Assembly: GCA_037074615.1 (NCBI GenBank)
Contig: CM073569.1
Location: forward strand, 2,052,001-2,116,000
Direction: 5' to 3'
DNA from: Leucaena leucocephala
Taxonomy: Eukaryota > Streptophyta > Magnoliopsida > Fabales > Fabaceae
Length of the DNA: 64,000 bases
The notes under the pieces were generated by a model. The model saw only the letters and a program-made list of their open reading frames with translations. It was not told the DNA's origin and searched no databases. Position 1 is the first letter of the stretch. Each line of letters starts with the position of its first letter. Both the position numbers and the translations under genes were made by a program. Shown here one piece after another: positions 26,406 to 38,989 of the stretch.

Positions 26406-28815
26406 TTTTACTTTTACAACCTTTTCTCTCCTTCCTGCACGAAAACAAGCATTTATGGTTCATTATAAGGGCCTAGAGAATTACTATATTCTCTGTTTAA
26501 AAATTGTTGGGGGGGGGGTCCTTTGCAGTGCCGTAGCATTAGCTTTGAATGGGCTATAGAACAATTTGCGCATCCTATTCATTCAGTACAAAATTGATAG
26601 GTGGAGGCAGTCACTTTCATTGAATAAAACAGTGACAGGTAATGCCTACTTGCGGTAAATAATAGCAATAGTTAGGCTGGAAAAGAAAGCAGCGAAATAA
26701 AGATGAGTTATAACACATACAAGAAGTTAGAATGCAACTAGAAAGAAAGTACAGTTCCCATCTATTATCTTCAAGGGAAACAAAATGGTTCTAGCAAAAA
26801 AGAAAAAGGAAAAGCAATCCTCAATGAGCTCGGGATCAGAGTAGAGCGAAAGAAAGCCGTCTCCAAAACACACACAAAAATGTGTCAACAATCAAAAGTA
26901 GAAAGAAACAATACAAGATAAGGATTCTTCAACGCGGTCCTTCCACCAAGCACACCATGGGGCTATGTGCACTTGTTTGGAAGAAAACTTGCATTTGTCT
27001 CTGCAATCGTGGATTTCTGCATTTGTTGCAGATTTAAAACTTTGCACGATATGAAACTATTCGTACAACGATTTGCTTTTTATGTTATATGATAATAATT
27101 TACTTAAATTGAAATTAAAAACTAAAGTGTGCCCAAGCATAAGGTTCTGACACATCCCTTGTGCTGTCACCCAAATTCCCATTAAAATACACTAACACAT
27201 TCCTCTCAATCTTTCTTTATCTTTTGCGTAAATCACATCAATCCTCGGTCACTGAGATGCCCAAAAGCGACCCACTGACCTTGAGAGAGAAACTATGTTG
27301 CTTATTTGATTATTTTATTTTTATTTATTTAAAAAGAGAGAGCTACCATTAGTTATATATTTGTTTTTGGGATTCAGCAAAATCAAAATGCGTTTGGGAT
27401 CGGTATCAATGTCTGCGTGTGTTTAGATAATATTTAAAAAGGAGACTTATGAAAACTGGACTTTTGTATTTAAAATGATTTTTTATATTAATAAATTATT
27501 AAAAATATAATTTAATTAAAAATAAGAGAGAAAATAGAAAAAAATAAAAAATAATAAAAAAGAGAGATTAGAGATGATAGACGAGTAAAGGTAGAAAAAA
27601 GAGAAGATAAAGTATAAAAAAAATATAAATAATATAATAATTAGATAGTTTATAAGTCATTTTACTATTTTAAAAGATAATTTTAATAGTTTATTTAAAA
27701 TTATAATTTTAAAACTATAATTTAGTTCAAAAATATTTATAAATAAATATAATTATTTATTTTAAAATATTTTTGTGCAAAAATTTTATAAAAAAAAAAA
27801 TTATAAAACCATGATTTTGCCCTAAACAGGCCTTTTGTCGGAGGATGAAAGCGCTGTGAGATGAGCCAAAGAAACATGCACATTAGAATATGGAAGAGGG
27901 AATACTATCAAAAAAAAAAAAAGAATATGGAAGAGGGAAGGACTTCCACACTGATGTTGGCTTTACTGAAAGAGTGGGATTTAATACTGCGACTATTATT
28001 TGAAAACGACTTACCAAGCAAACCTCAACTGCTTCTTGTTCTTTGTCCCTCTGAGACTCAACACAGCCACACGCCGAGTCAAGTAAATGTTTCGGTCTTC
28101 TGTTTTCAGATTGCTTTTTCTTCGGATGCTTCAACCTCACCATCTACAGCACACGTTCATCTTTTGCCATCGCCATCGTCCTTTAAAACCACCAGCAAAG
28201 GAGCTCTGTATCATTAAAATAAAAAACAAACAACAAAGACGAGTGAGAGAGTGAATGAGCGTGTGTAAGTGAGAGAGAGAGGGGAGGTGTCGAAGTAAAT
28301 GCAAAATCAATTGAAATGTAATCAAATCGTTTAGGATCTGAAACGCATTTGAATTAATGATGATGCAAACAAATCACATAAATAAAGATTAAAGCAAAAG
28401 GAAAAGACAAATTAGATTCAAAAGCTAAACTCACCTTTTATGAACTGCAATGGCAGGAAACAGCTCCAGAGACACTAAGCAAATGGAGGTTTCAGCTTGT
28501 GAATTTAACTTAGCCTTTTCTTTTACAGCTACAAAGCTAGCGTTACAGAGCAGAACCGTCCAAAACCAAATCACTACACTGACCTATCAAGTGCGTTAAC
28601 GATCAAAATCCCCGAACGTCGCTGATGAAATTCCTTCTTAGAAAAAACGACAGAAGTTTCACGTGGAGAACCTTAGCTACCAACTACACACCAAAAAGCC
28701 AAACTCTACCGAGAAAATCTAAAAGAAACAGAATGCTTCATCGAGAAAATGTACAAATTACAAAATGGAATACGATAGTGTCGGTAGATGCCGGGAAAGG
28801 TCGAAGAACGGAGAG
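26406..28815 (-). other. BRX 5' UTR with 2-kb leader intron
   Basis: On the minus strand a leader exon (about 28815 to 28435) ends at the donor taaaag|gtgag. The matching acceptor ttttcgtgcag lies at 26435, leaving 29 nt of leader (26406-26434) before the ATG. The intron is about 2.0 kb and contains a MITE-like element (27417-27832). Promoter, donor and acceptor are all consensus-like, but the exon itself is inferred without transcript data. Confidence 0.6.
27417..27832. mobile_element. MITE-like element (copy M5)
   Basis: The left end gtgtttagataatattt and right end ccctaaacaggcc form weak terminal inverted repeats (TGTTTAG outward). The interior shares the order of blocks seen in copies M1-M3: 'ttttttatattaataaatta', a GA-rich stretch, 'tttaatagtttatttaaaat', 'aaaaatatttataaataaat'. 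It lies inside the inferred BRX leader intron. Confidence 0.5.
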
Positions 28816-28844
28816 AAAGAGACGATTAGAGGGAAGAAGGAAGG

Positions 28845-28852
28845 TATTTATA
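28845..28852 (-). promoter_or_regulatory. TATA box of BRX
   Basis: On the minus strand the sequence is TATAAATA, about 30 bp before a pyrimidine-rich leader. It sets the BRX transcription start near 28815. Confidence 0.6.
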
Positions 28853-30569
28853 AGGGAGGGAGATTAACGGCGTTAGGTAGGGACGTTAGGAAACGGAAAA
28901 GGAGCATGGTCCGTGTGGGAGAAACCGTTAAGAGTGAGGAGGGAAAACAAATGGTCGAGGGTAGAGAGGACATTTGGGTCCACATGTCTAGGCTTGATGT
29001 GTGAGAGGGAGGGATGTCTAACGTGCGTCTTAAGTAGCCTACGTGGATGAAAGTGATTGGTTTTCATGTTACAGGCTGGTACAGGTTCGGAACCATCCCG
29101 TCAAGCATATGCTCGCTTGTCATGATGTATCCTTACATTATGAATTCTTTTTCTCGGGAACCAAAAAAAAAAAAATCAGATTCAAGAAAAGTAAGATATT
29201 TAATTCGCATATGTGTCGGGTATTAAAACCAGCTTGGCTTATAAGAGTTTGGTATACACAAAATGTTAATTTTTTATAATATAATAAAAAAAATTAAATT
29301 TATATTAAAAAATATCATTATTTAATATTTACTAATACGCTAAATATAATTAATTTTAATTAGACAGGATATCTATATTTAAAAAAAATAACTTGAGCCT
29401 AATATTTAAATAAATAAATTAGTTAATCAAAATAGAACGGTACCAATACCACCATAATTAAAATATATAATATATTTATATATAATTATAAAAATAATAA
29501 TATTTATGCATATTATTGACATGTTTTATTGAATTATGTCTATAAAATAAGTAATGTTATTAAGTAGTTTTAAATAGCACAACACGACTCATGTTTTAAA
29601 CCTTGTAGTGCGTAAAACACACCTCAAGTTACAATGTCAACAAAAGAATACGAAGGATGATGATTTATCTTAATTACTTGCATGTTAAGGATTAAGGTTG
29701 CATGTTGGATAAGCTAATCATATTAAGCTCACCCCTATAGCTTACTTTAATGACTAATCTTCATATATTTAATTATGATTAGGGAATGAATGGAATATCG
29801 TATCATTCTAGGCTTGATGAGTTATCATGCACTTTTGATCACTATCCTTTTCACAGAAGGAGTTCATTCATTCTCTTCTTTGATTACTCAGCAGGTTTCC
29901 TTTTCTTTAGTCCGTCATTTCTGTAACATAAAAGCTAACCAACCACACATGCATTTAGCTTCAGCGCTTCAAAATTACACAACTCATACTTCCCACTCAC
30001 ACCTATCACATCGTGATCTTTAATTCTAGGACTTAAAATATCATCATCAATGTTCTAATTATCACGTTATTAAATTATTTTAACACAACAACACAATTTT
30101 CTATATATTACACAAAATATAAAAATAAATAAATGCCATTATCAAGTACTGTTGATGGGTTGAAAATATTTCATGTTAATTAAGCTCCAGAATTATTATT
30201 TTATAATAAAAAGATAAAACACTATTCATGCCAGACAAGAGGGAATTTAGACAGTTTAAGATAATTAAGAAATAAGGAAAAAAGCAACTGAGAGGAGACA
30301 AAAGTTCCAGCAGTGTTGCTAATATTCTGGTCTGAGCTACAATTATGACATGTCATTCAAAAAATACTCTTATGTCCCCTCATTTTGCGAACCCCTCTTG
30401 TATCCCCCGGCCCACGCTCGCTGCTTTCCCTTTGTTTATATTTATATATATGTATATATTTATACCTATTATTTATAAATTTAACTGATAAAATATTAAA
30501 ATATACAATTATTTAAAATATATTAAATTTAAAAAATATATTATTTTATTATAATTATAGTCACAACGT

Positions 30570-30730
30570 TCATAGAAATATTTTTACTCTTGAGTATTTA
30601 AGTTTGTGTTTGAAGATAATAGACACCTCGTCTTACTTAATATTAGTATCGTCTAAGAAGAAAGGAGATTTTATCTTATCATTAAATCGTGGGTGAGTTA
30701 AATTCTTTTTTAAAATTTTTTATATCAAAA
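30570..30730 (+). repeat. Diverged partial copy of the 9421-9680 SINE
   Basis: Shares the blocks aatagac..ctcgtcttactt, tagtatcgtctaagaagaaa and the tail ttttttatatcaaaaaaa with 9535-9680. The tRNA-like 5' part is not recognisable here, so this copy is 5'-truncated or eroded. Confidence 0.55.
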
Positions 30731-31564
30731 AAATATATATATTTATTAAAAATGTATACATACTGTACTAACATTGTAAGCAGACTTCTCACGTATAAAA
30801 GTATTTATAATCAGTAAAAAAATATTACAGAGATAATAAATAAAAATTTAATAGAAATAAGAATATAAATATTAATTAAAATTTTAAATAAAAACAACTT
30901 ATTCCTTATTTCTAGGTCGTCCTTACTATAGAGATTGTTTCTTATGAAAAATAGGGATGAATACTAAATTACAATATTTCTTTCATATTTTAAAACGAGT
31001 TGCTGACATTTTGAATAGCAATATTTCTTATACCTTTTTTTTTCTGCATATTTATAGTGATAAGATTGATGAGAAGTGAAAGGTCGAATCAGATTTTTCA
31101 AGAAAATAAAAAGAAAAAGGAATAAAAATGGGAATAGGGAAAGAAGGGAGATCGATGTTCAATCTATTCAAAAGAACAAAGATTGAGACAAAAAGAAAAA
31201 GGTATGAGAAAATCTCTCGGTCCCTTTGGTGTCTCTGTCATTTCCTCCTGCATCTTCCTCTGTTGTTGCAACTGTTTCTGATTTCTTCCTTCCCATTTCA
31301 TGTTTAGTAATACCCCGATGACGATTCAGGCCACAGATTTTACTCCAGAAATTTTAGGAAATTTTCTATTTCTAGTCCATACCTGATCGTTTGTGTGTTC
31401 CTTTGTGCTGGAACAATAGTATATATTAGTTAGTAAGATACAAAAATATAATCAATAAAGCTAACAGCACAGTGGATAGAATTTTAAATCTATTAAATAT
31501 AATATATTGAGTTTAAATCATATCATTTGTATAAAAAAATTATTAAAAAAATAAATTTTACTTA

Positions 31565-32122
31565 GTGTGTGTTTGGTATCTCAGTTTTAAAATCAATTTT
31601 TAACTCAAACCTAGGTTTTGACAAATTTCACCCAAACACCAATTTTACTTCAAAAATCAATTTTTTTTTTTAAAACCATGGTTTTAACTTGTAAAACCAT
31701 GGTTTTGAAACAATCAGGATGAATCATGATTTTGGCTCCTGACGCTGGTCCCATGGAAAAAGTTTGCATATATATTTATAATATATTAATTTATTATATA
31801 AAATTTTAAATTATTTACAAAAATTTTACATTAAAAAATATTATTTAAGTGAGAAAAAATTAAAATTAAGGTAAATATTATAAATTTTTATCTTCCTCAA
31901 ACACATATATATATGTATGTATTATTTTTTTCTCTTCTCTCTCTTCTCTACACTCTCTCCTCTCTCCTCTTTCTAACATAAAAAGTGATTTTACTACTAA
32001 AATCATCCAAACATCTCTATTCCCAAAATCTATTCTTCCCAAAATCTATTCTTCTCAAAATCTATTCTCCAAAATCTATTCTTCCCAGAATCTATTCTCC
32101 AAAAGCTAATCCAAACACACCC
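31565..32122 (-). mobile_element. Tourist-like MITE, left arm of inverted pair (M4)
   Basis: The ends gtgtgtgtttgg and ccaaacacaccc are inverted repeats flanked by TTA on both sides (31562-31564 and 32123-32125), the 3-bp target typical of PIF/Harbinger Tourist-type MITEs. Its right end repeats 'aatctattctt' modules. It is the reverse complement of M3, which starts only 50 bp away. Confidence 0.7.
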
Positions 32123-32172
32123 TTAAATAATCTCAGAGAATTATAGTAAGACAAACTAATATTTCTCACTCA

Positions 32173-32775
32173 GGGTGTGTTTGGATTAGCTTTTGGAGAA
32201 TAGATTATGGGAAGAATAGATTTTGGAGAATAGATTTTGGGTATAATAGATTTTGGGAAGAATAGATTTTGAGAATAAAGATGTTTGGATGATTAGTAGT
32301 AGAATCACTTTTTATATTGGTAAATTACTAAAAAGGGTATGATATGATTAAAAGTAAGAGAGATGAAAGATGATAGAGAAGAAAGAGGAGAGAAAAGAGA
32401 GTGTAGAGAGGAGAGAGGAGAGAGAAAAAGAGAGAGGAGAGAGGAGAGAGGAGAGAGGAAAGAGAAAAAGAGAGAGGAGAGAGGAGAGAGGAGAGAGGAA
32501 AGAGAAAAAGAGAGATAAGAGAAGAGAGATGAGAGATAATAGAGAAAAGAGAGGAGAGAGGGTGTAAGAAAAAGTAAGGGTATAATAGTAATTGGATAGT
32601 CCAAAACCTAGGTTTCAAAGAAAAAGCTATTTTCAGTAGCTTATTCAAAACCTAGGTTTCAAACCGAGGTTTTGTCCAAAATCAATTCTCAACAAAAATT
32701 ACTGTTTGTGTAAAAATTTCCCAAACCGTAATTTTGGCCAGAATTCATTCTCCACCGCTGTTGCCAAACACGCAC
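32173..32775 (+). mobile_element. Tourist-like MITE, right arm of inverted pair (M3)
   Basis: The ends gggtgtgtttgg and ccaaacacgcac are inverted repeats, flanked by TCA at 32170-32172 and 32776-32778. The middle is a GA microsatellite-like stretch (about 32370-32570). The left 120 bp, with aatagattttggg modules, is a near-perfect reverse complement of the right end of M4. Confidence 0.7.
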
Positions 32776-33198
32776 TCAATCTGAGTAAGACAATACATGA
32801 AAACAGATAAACCAATATTTGTTCAGGCCATAAATATTTATGTATCATAATATAATGTTTATTTGTTAAATATGGCCTGAAAAAATGTGTTTTTTTTGGG
32901 GGGGGGGGGGGAAGTGCGATGGATCAATGTGCTTTAACTTTAATCCTCAAATGTTTTTTGTGATTCTTCCCTTTATTCCTTGGTGCTAACCTCTCTTTAA
33001 GCAAAGAATGCTTCTGATGGAGGCACATTAAAACCTTTTCTTTATAAGAACTTCTCTTACATTATATTTAATAACATATATATTTTTTAAAAATGTATTT
33101 TTTTACATGAATTCTTTTATCTTGTTCCCAATAGAATATGCCTTAATAGAATTTTGACAGAAATAGTCATATAGCTTAATCTTGAGTTCGTGCTACAT

Positions 33199-33720
33199 AT
33201 AGGGCTTGTTTGAATAGGATTTTAAAAAATAGCTTATAAAAAAAGGGTTTATGGGCAGCTTATGAAAAAAGACTTTTAGATAAGAATTTATAAAAAAAAG
33301 TGGTTATAAATAAATAAGTGTTTGGATAATTATTTTTAGAATAACTTTTTATATTGATAAATTATCAAAAAGGGTATGATTTGATTAAAAATAAGAGAAA
33401 AAAGAGAGAGGTAGAGAAGAGAGAGGAGAGAGGGTAGAGAGAAAATAGGAGAGAGAGTGTAAGAAAAAGTAGGAGAGATAAGAGAGGGTGTAAGAAAAAG
33501 TAGGAGAGAGGAGAGAGGGTATAAGAAAAAGTAGGGGTAGGATAGTAATTAGATAATCCATAATCTCTTTTACTGTTCTAAAAAATAGTTTCAATAGCTT
33601 ATTCAAAACCATGATTTTAAACGATAGTTTTGTCCAAAAATACTTATGGATAAATATAGCTGTTTATTTTAAAATTTTTTCATATCAAAGTTTGAGCTAT
33701 AAGTTTTTTTTTTAACTATA
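33199..33720. mobile_element. MITE-like element (copy M2)
   Basis: Starts gggcttgtttgaatagg and carries 'ctttttatattgataaatta', a GA-rich core with repeated gtaagaaaaagtagg, then 'aatagcttattcaaaaccat' and 'gttttgtccaaaaa'. The same blocks in the same order occur in M1 at 46991. The right end is unclear. Confidence 0.6.
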
Positions 33721-36700
33721 GCTTAAAATAAAATTACTCATAAATATGATATATATATATTCAAAAAAATTAAATTGTATGGCCAAAATGAACTAATAAT
33801 CGATAATAATGATGTAAATAAAAAAATGTGGTCATATCTTAGCAAGCATGATGGTTATCTGACTATTCTTGTTTACTTTATTGAAATTGTACTTTTCAAG
33901 CCAAGAAAAATAAGTAAGCAGTGAAACATTATAAATATAATAATGAGTTTGAAAAGTGAAAATAAAGGTTTTGTCATTCAGACAAAGCGAAGGAGCTAGA
34001 TCTCTGAGAGTTTTAATCCTCGAGTCTTTTCTTTTGCCTTCTTTCTCTATTTCCAATGCTTTTTTTAGGGTTTTTTGATTGAATACTTTGGTTTCTCCTT
34101 TTGTATGGCTGGCTTTGTCTCAGACTAATACAAGCAAGAAATAAATAAAAAATAGAATACTATTACTAGATGCATCCCATTTCATCCCAATCCCCAATGT
34201 GAAAAGAAGAGACATTAGGGGGATGCATGGTCCGAACCCTCCGTTCAAAATCTTGAAAACTTAACAATCCGTACATCTTCCTGCGTAAGCTTGCTTTCGC
34301 CAAAACTAGTCATGCCCCTAAGGACTACTGAGCCATATTTATTATTTTTTTATATTTCATATTAAAATGTTTCCTCGATTAAATTTTAAACAATATAGGG
34401 TCTGCTTCATAAAAAATACCTATATTTAGTAGGAAGGAAAATAAAAACTTAAAAAATGAGCCATATTTAGAATTAAAAGAAGTATTTATTAGACTTAATA
34501 ATATTTAAATATAATTTAATTAGATAATCATATCAAATTAAATAGATCATGTAGTACTTAGCATCTGGATCAACCATTAAAAAAATTATTCTAATTTAAT
34601 CAGAGATTTAAAATTTAAATTTAGGAATACAATAGCATAGGGTAATAAAGCTTCCCCCCAAAAGGAGCACGCGACTCAATTTGGATTAATCTCAATCTTG
34701 TGAAGTCCTTAAGTTAAGAGAGATAGACTCAGGATATTTGATGCGTCCACAAAAAAAAAAAAAAAACTAAATGGATCATGTGAGCTACATAAAATTTAAG
34801 AACTATTAATTTCAATTATGAGTAGAGGAACTTTTTATATATTATCTATATATAGAGATTATATCAATAAGAGTCGATCTTAATAAAATAGACTTTAATT
34901 ATTTCAATATGAAGTATTGAATTTAATTTTTTATAAATTTATAAAGTGTTTTTTAAAATAATTATTTTAATTAAATCTGATAATATTTAAATATTATTAA
35001 ATCGAATAGCTATATTAAAAAATTTATATACCTCGTCTATTGTCTATAGATCATATTATGTGTGTACACTATAAATATTTTATTAGAAATAAAATTAAAC
35101 TACAACAATATTATAATAATTGAGGCATATTGAGTATGTTGGGTCAGGGGACCGTTGGGAATTTAAACCAAGAAAAATTGTCGTTTTGCGAGCGTCCTTA
35201 TGTTTAGGCATTATGTGTGTGGTCCCTTCAACAGGGTAACCCAAAGCAAAGGCAAAGTTGGGTGGATTTGCTTATCCTTAAGGGGACACTCTAATCATTA
35301 ACCCCTAAATCCTCTTTACCACACACATCTTCTCAAATTTAAATTCCATTTCAAGCATGCAATCCAATGATGTTAGGGAACTAGTTCTAAAGTTATTCCA
35401 GTTTAAAAAAACAGGTAACTTCAATTTTTTCTTAAAAAAATTCAAAATATTTATCATTTTAAAAATTTATTATGAAAGATATTGTTCTGAGTAGAAGGTA
35501 TATATTTTAATAAAATACCATTAAAGTTTAGTAAGATTTATGGCATTTTAATATTAATATATAATATATAAAAGGCATGTTATTTATAAATCAGAAATAG
35601 TATAATGTATATTTGCAAAAACAGTTCTTGATCCGTATATTTCCAATAAATTTAGGTCAATATTTCTACCTTTCTTTTCATTACGAAATGAATTTTAGTT
35701 TAGGTATTTGGAAATGACGTGTTGCTGACGTGTCCTAAAATTTTTAATTAAAAACTTCAGGAATTGATTTTTTTAATTAAAAAATTCAAGTTCCTTGTGA
35801 GTCAGGTTAGCCATGCTTTAAGGACCAAAAATTATATTTTCATGTTTTTTGTTTTAAAATTTGTGTAACACCCAAGCCAAATCATATTTTCCAAAAATTT
35901 CAATCCAGAAGAATCTATTTTTGGCCTAGATCTAGAAGAATTAAAGTACTTAATTTCTGCAACTAAGATTTTGATGACGATGATGATGGTGAGTTTGAAG
36001 AAAAGAAAGTTAAAGGGGAGACAAAGAAAAGTTGTGAGAGGAGTGTGAAGGAGTGAAAGCTTTGATACAAAGTAGATTAAGCAGGGGAGGGAAATGTAAA
36101 TTAAACAAAAATGTGGGTAATATGAATATTCCATTTGGTTTGATTCTTCATGATTAGGATAGGAATCTCAGCAAAGAGTAAAGGGAAAAATTAAAAAGAG
36201 AGAGAGAGAGTACAAATCAGAAGAGCATGTAGCTGAACAATTCTTTTCAATAAAGAAGAAAACGTTCAATGTACAACTTTCTTTTTTGCTAATGCTTTTG
36301 TAAGAGACGAAATTTTGTTTATCATTTTTTTAATTTGGGAAAAGAATCATTTTTTTTACTTAAAATTTTTAATTAAAATTTAAAAGTTTTTAAGATAATT
36401 TCTCATATTTGTAGGGGCAAGATTTAAACCGAGAATGTAGTTAAAGAAAAGAGAGTTGGGTGGGTATTGGAAGGTTAAAGCAAATGGGTTGATTTGCAAA
36501 GTGATGTACTGAGATGCTCATCATTTATTTATTTGGGGTTATAATTTATATATCCACTTTTGCAGTTGGAGGAAAGCGACATCCAACATCATCCCTCTGA
36601 ATTTAGGTATAAAAACTGCACGTGTTCTCTCTACCATGCTCCCAATCATCCACTCTCTCAAGCAACTTGTTTTCATTCCAACATTATTTTAATCATAATT

Positions 36701-37718
36701 ATGACAATTACATCAAGCCAGTTGATTCAATCCACAAATTCATGAATTATATAAGTATTATTTCAATACACAACTTTGAATATTTTTTTTTGTTAAATAT
36801 CTAATTAAGAGATGAAGATGTATATGCTGCAGACTTATGCCAAGCCTTTTTTTTTTTAAAAAAAAAAATACAATTGTTTGATATCCGATATTAGATGATA
36901 AGAGTTGGGTATTGTTGGGTTTAGATAAAGATATCTATTGCAATGTGATTTTTTGCCATCAACAATGTTAGAATCCTTGACCTTGTTTAAAAGGAATCAA
37001 ATTCTTTATATGTCTTGTAGTCATTTGAAAAAAGAATAAAGGAAGACTCAATAAAATACTAATAATGTCATTTAACTTATATTTTGGTTAATAATTTATT
37101 TAAGTATTTAGCTATTAATATAGCACAATACAATTTGTGTAATCAATCTCACCTAATAAGATAATATTTTGTTGATGTTTCTCGTGCACATTAAAGGATC
37201 AAACTCCTAGAATTTACATCTTTTTAGTCGGCTAGATGATAAATGACAACATGGCTCATCAAGTGGAGAGGAAAAACTGCCCTTGTGCATGGGCTGTATC
37301 TCTTTTCATCTATCAAACCCGTTCTCCCCTATATTTCTCAATCCAAATCCCTAATATCATGTAATGAAATTGAGATACTGGTAAAATAGACTGCTTCTTC
37401 CTAGAAGTAAGATCACTTATATCAAACATAAATAAAGCGTAACAAACAAGGCACATGAGGGAAATTTTTGTTTAGTACAAAAATTTTTAATAGATTCGTC
37501 ATCGGTTACCCACCAATCTTTACCAAAGTCATGACATAACTCTAGGGTTAAAAAAAAAACTTAAAGTAGACTTACGAAATCGCTTACCAAATGAGTTTTT
37601 ATAACAGCGAGAATCGAATTCGCTTGGATACAAATTCGTTCCTTATCATCATCTGTGTTAACTCTTATTGGCAGGAAATATAAGAACAAGGCTACTTTCT
37701 CTCTTTTTTTTTGGTAAA

Positions 37719-38418
37719 TTACTTTCTCTTAGTATTAGATCCACCACCCCAAATGGATTGCCAAAACACAGGCCAATTCTTTTGGGCCTCATTCCAGCCC
37801 AAAAATGAGCCTTCCCTAAGTGGGTCCCAGCTGGAGGACACAATCCCATAGCTCACCCCCAACAGTGCAGACCCAAAGAAGAAGAACGACACAATGAAGG
37901 GCACCCAAGTGGGCACATCGATCTTCAAACCAACCTTGAGGTAATAGAAGAATGGGAAGAACATTAGCCCTATTGCCAGAGGAATCCCTACTGAAAATCC
38001 CATCCTGCTTATCATCCTGTTCGTCACAACTTCAGGTATCACACCTTGCTCTCTCGAAAATTCCTCTTCCTCTTCCTCTTCCTCTTCCTCGTCGTTGTTG
38101 GAACCTCTTTGCAGCTTGTTCTTCTTCGGAGAAGGTCCGAATCCTTTCGGGCTCTTCAAGGTAGCGCATAGCGGGGTGAGGCGTGAGAATCGAGATGATT
38201 CTGGCTTTTGAATCGGGAATTGCAGCTTCACATTGATTTCGTATTGATTGATAACTTCCTGGAGAGAATCTAAGACAGAATTAAACGATCGAAACAAAAC
38301 CTAATTCCTAAATTTAGAAATAAAACCGGAAATGAAAGTTAAAAATTACGTCTGAAACGGAAACCTTGTGAAGCAAGTGTGGATTCGAAAACGGTGATGC
38401 AGATGCAGATGCGGCCAT
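37719..38418 (-). CDS. PAM68: PAM68, photosystem II assembly factor (chloroplast)
   Basis: PAM68 is a thylakoid membrane protein needed for early photosystem II assembly. The large exon (38258 down to 37719) encodes a basic motif (SPKGFGPSPKKNK), an acidic run of about ten Glu, then EFSREQGVIPEVVTNRMISR. Two membrane spans (about VGIPLAIGLMFFPFFYYLKV and VPFIVSFFFFGSALLGVSYG) follow, then SSSWDPLREGSFLGWNEAQK and a short tail. This domain (DUF3464) is nearly identical to the Arabidopsis protein as I recall it. The first exon starts at the ATG ending at 38418 and encodes a Ser/Ala-rich start (MAASASASPFSNP), consistent with a transit peptide. Its donor is ambiguous, 38365 (aag|gtttcc) or 38350 (gac|gtaatt); both are phase 0. 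The protein is 197 or 202 aa. A SINE sits 140-300 bp upstream. Confidence 0.92.
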
Positions 38419-38557
38419 AGGCTTGTCTGGAAGGTGGTGTTGTTAAGCGAAGAGGAAGGGAAGAGAAGACATGAGAGGAGAAGCTTGTGTTGAAATGCTA
38501 GCCAACGCACAAGCATGGAGATGAAGTTAGCAGAGATTACCAAAAGGATAAGGTTTT

Positions 38558-38718
38558 TTTTTCCCCACCGGTTCAACGAGTTTTGCCGACTATATTCGGA
38601 TCTGACTCGCGTCACATATTTAGCTATAGTGGATGAATCTCTTAACAATAATTTTGTACGTACGTTACTACTCGAACTCGAAATCTTACTTAAGCGATAC
38701 CTAGCCGCTTATTCGAAT
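38558..38718 (-). mobile_element. tRNA-derived SINE, copy 2, in PAM68 promoter
   Basis: The minus strand matches the SINE at 659-844 over its length. It has B-box-like atttcgagttcgag, then the core block containing gacgcgagtcagatc, then gttgaaccggtgggg and an A-tail. A target duplication of 16 bp with one mismatch flanks it: aaaaggataaggtttt at 38542-38557 and aaaaagataaggtttt at 38719-38734. Confidence 0.8.
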
Positions 38719-38989
38719 AAAAAGATAAGGTTTTGATTCCTTCAAGATGCCTCCTGGTTTCCCACACCTTGAAACGACGACGTCTGCTGTTTGAACATGG
38801 CACAAGCAGTTTTTTTTAGCGCAAACGTGCAATTTATGTTATGGGCATCAGCCACCGTTAATTTTTTTTTATAAATATTACAAAATAGAGAAAAAAACAC
38901 CACATTGTTAAATGTCCAAGACGTCCGTTACTTTAATTTTGTGGTCCACAACCTATTTCTCTCTCCTCTCGGTCGCCTCTCCCTCCCTC

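Larger units (their letters stand above)
28853..37650. other. Repeat-rich intergenic region, no gene seen
   Basis: About 8.8 kb of AT-rich DNA between the divergent BRX promoter and the PAM68 3' end. It holds three MITEs (31565-32122, 32173-32775, 33199-33720) and a diverged SINE fragment (30570-30730). GA/CT low-complexity runs also occur, with a G-run near 32897-32911. The open frames at 32305-32648 and 33385-33612 are translations of GA repeats inside MITEs. The other small open frames have no recognisable similarity. Confidence 0.5.

Noticed and set aside
26196..26559. Plus-strand frames at the BRX first exon
   Set aside because: Antisense to the exon encoding MFTCIACTKK; no independent support.
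31455..31550. Possible degenerate SINE (acagtggatagaa; gagtttaaatcat)
   Set aside because: Only weak box similarity in AT-rich DNA; no second copy or target duplication.
32305..32648. Leu/Ser/Phe-rich minus-strand frames
   Set aside because: Translations of a GA microsatellite inside MITE M3; no gene context.
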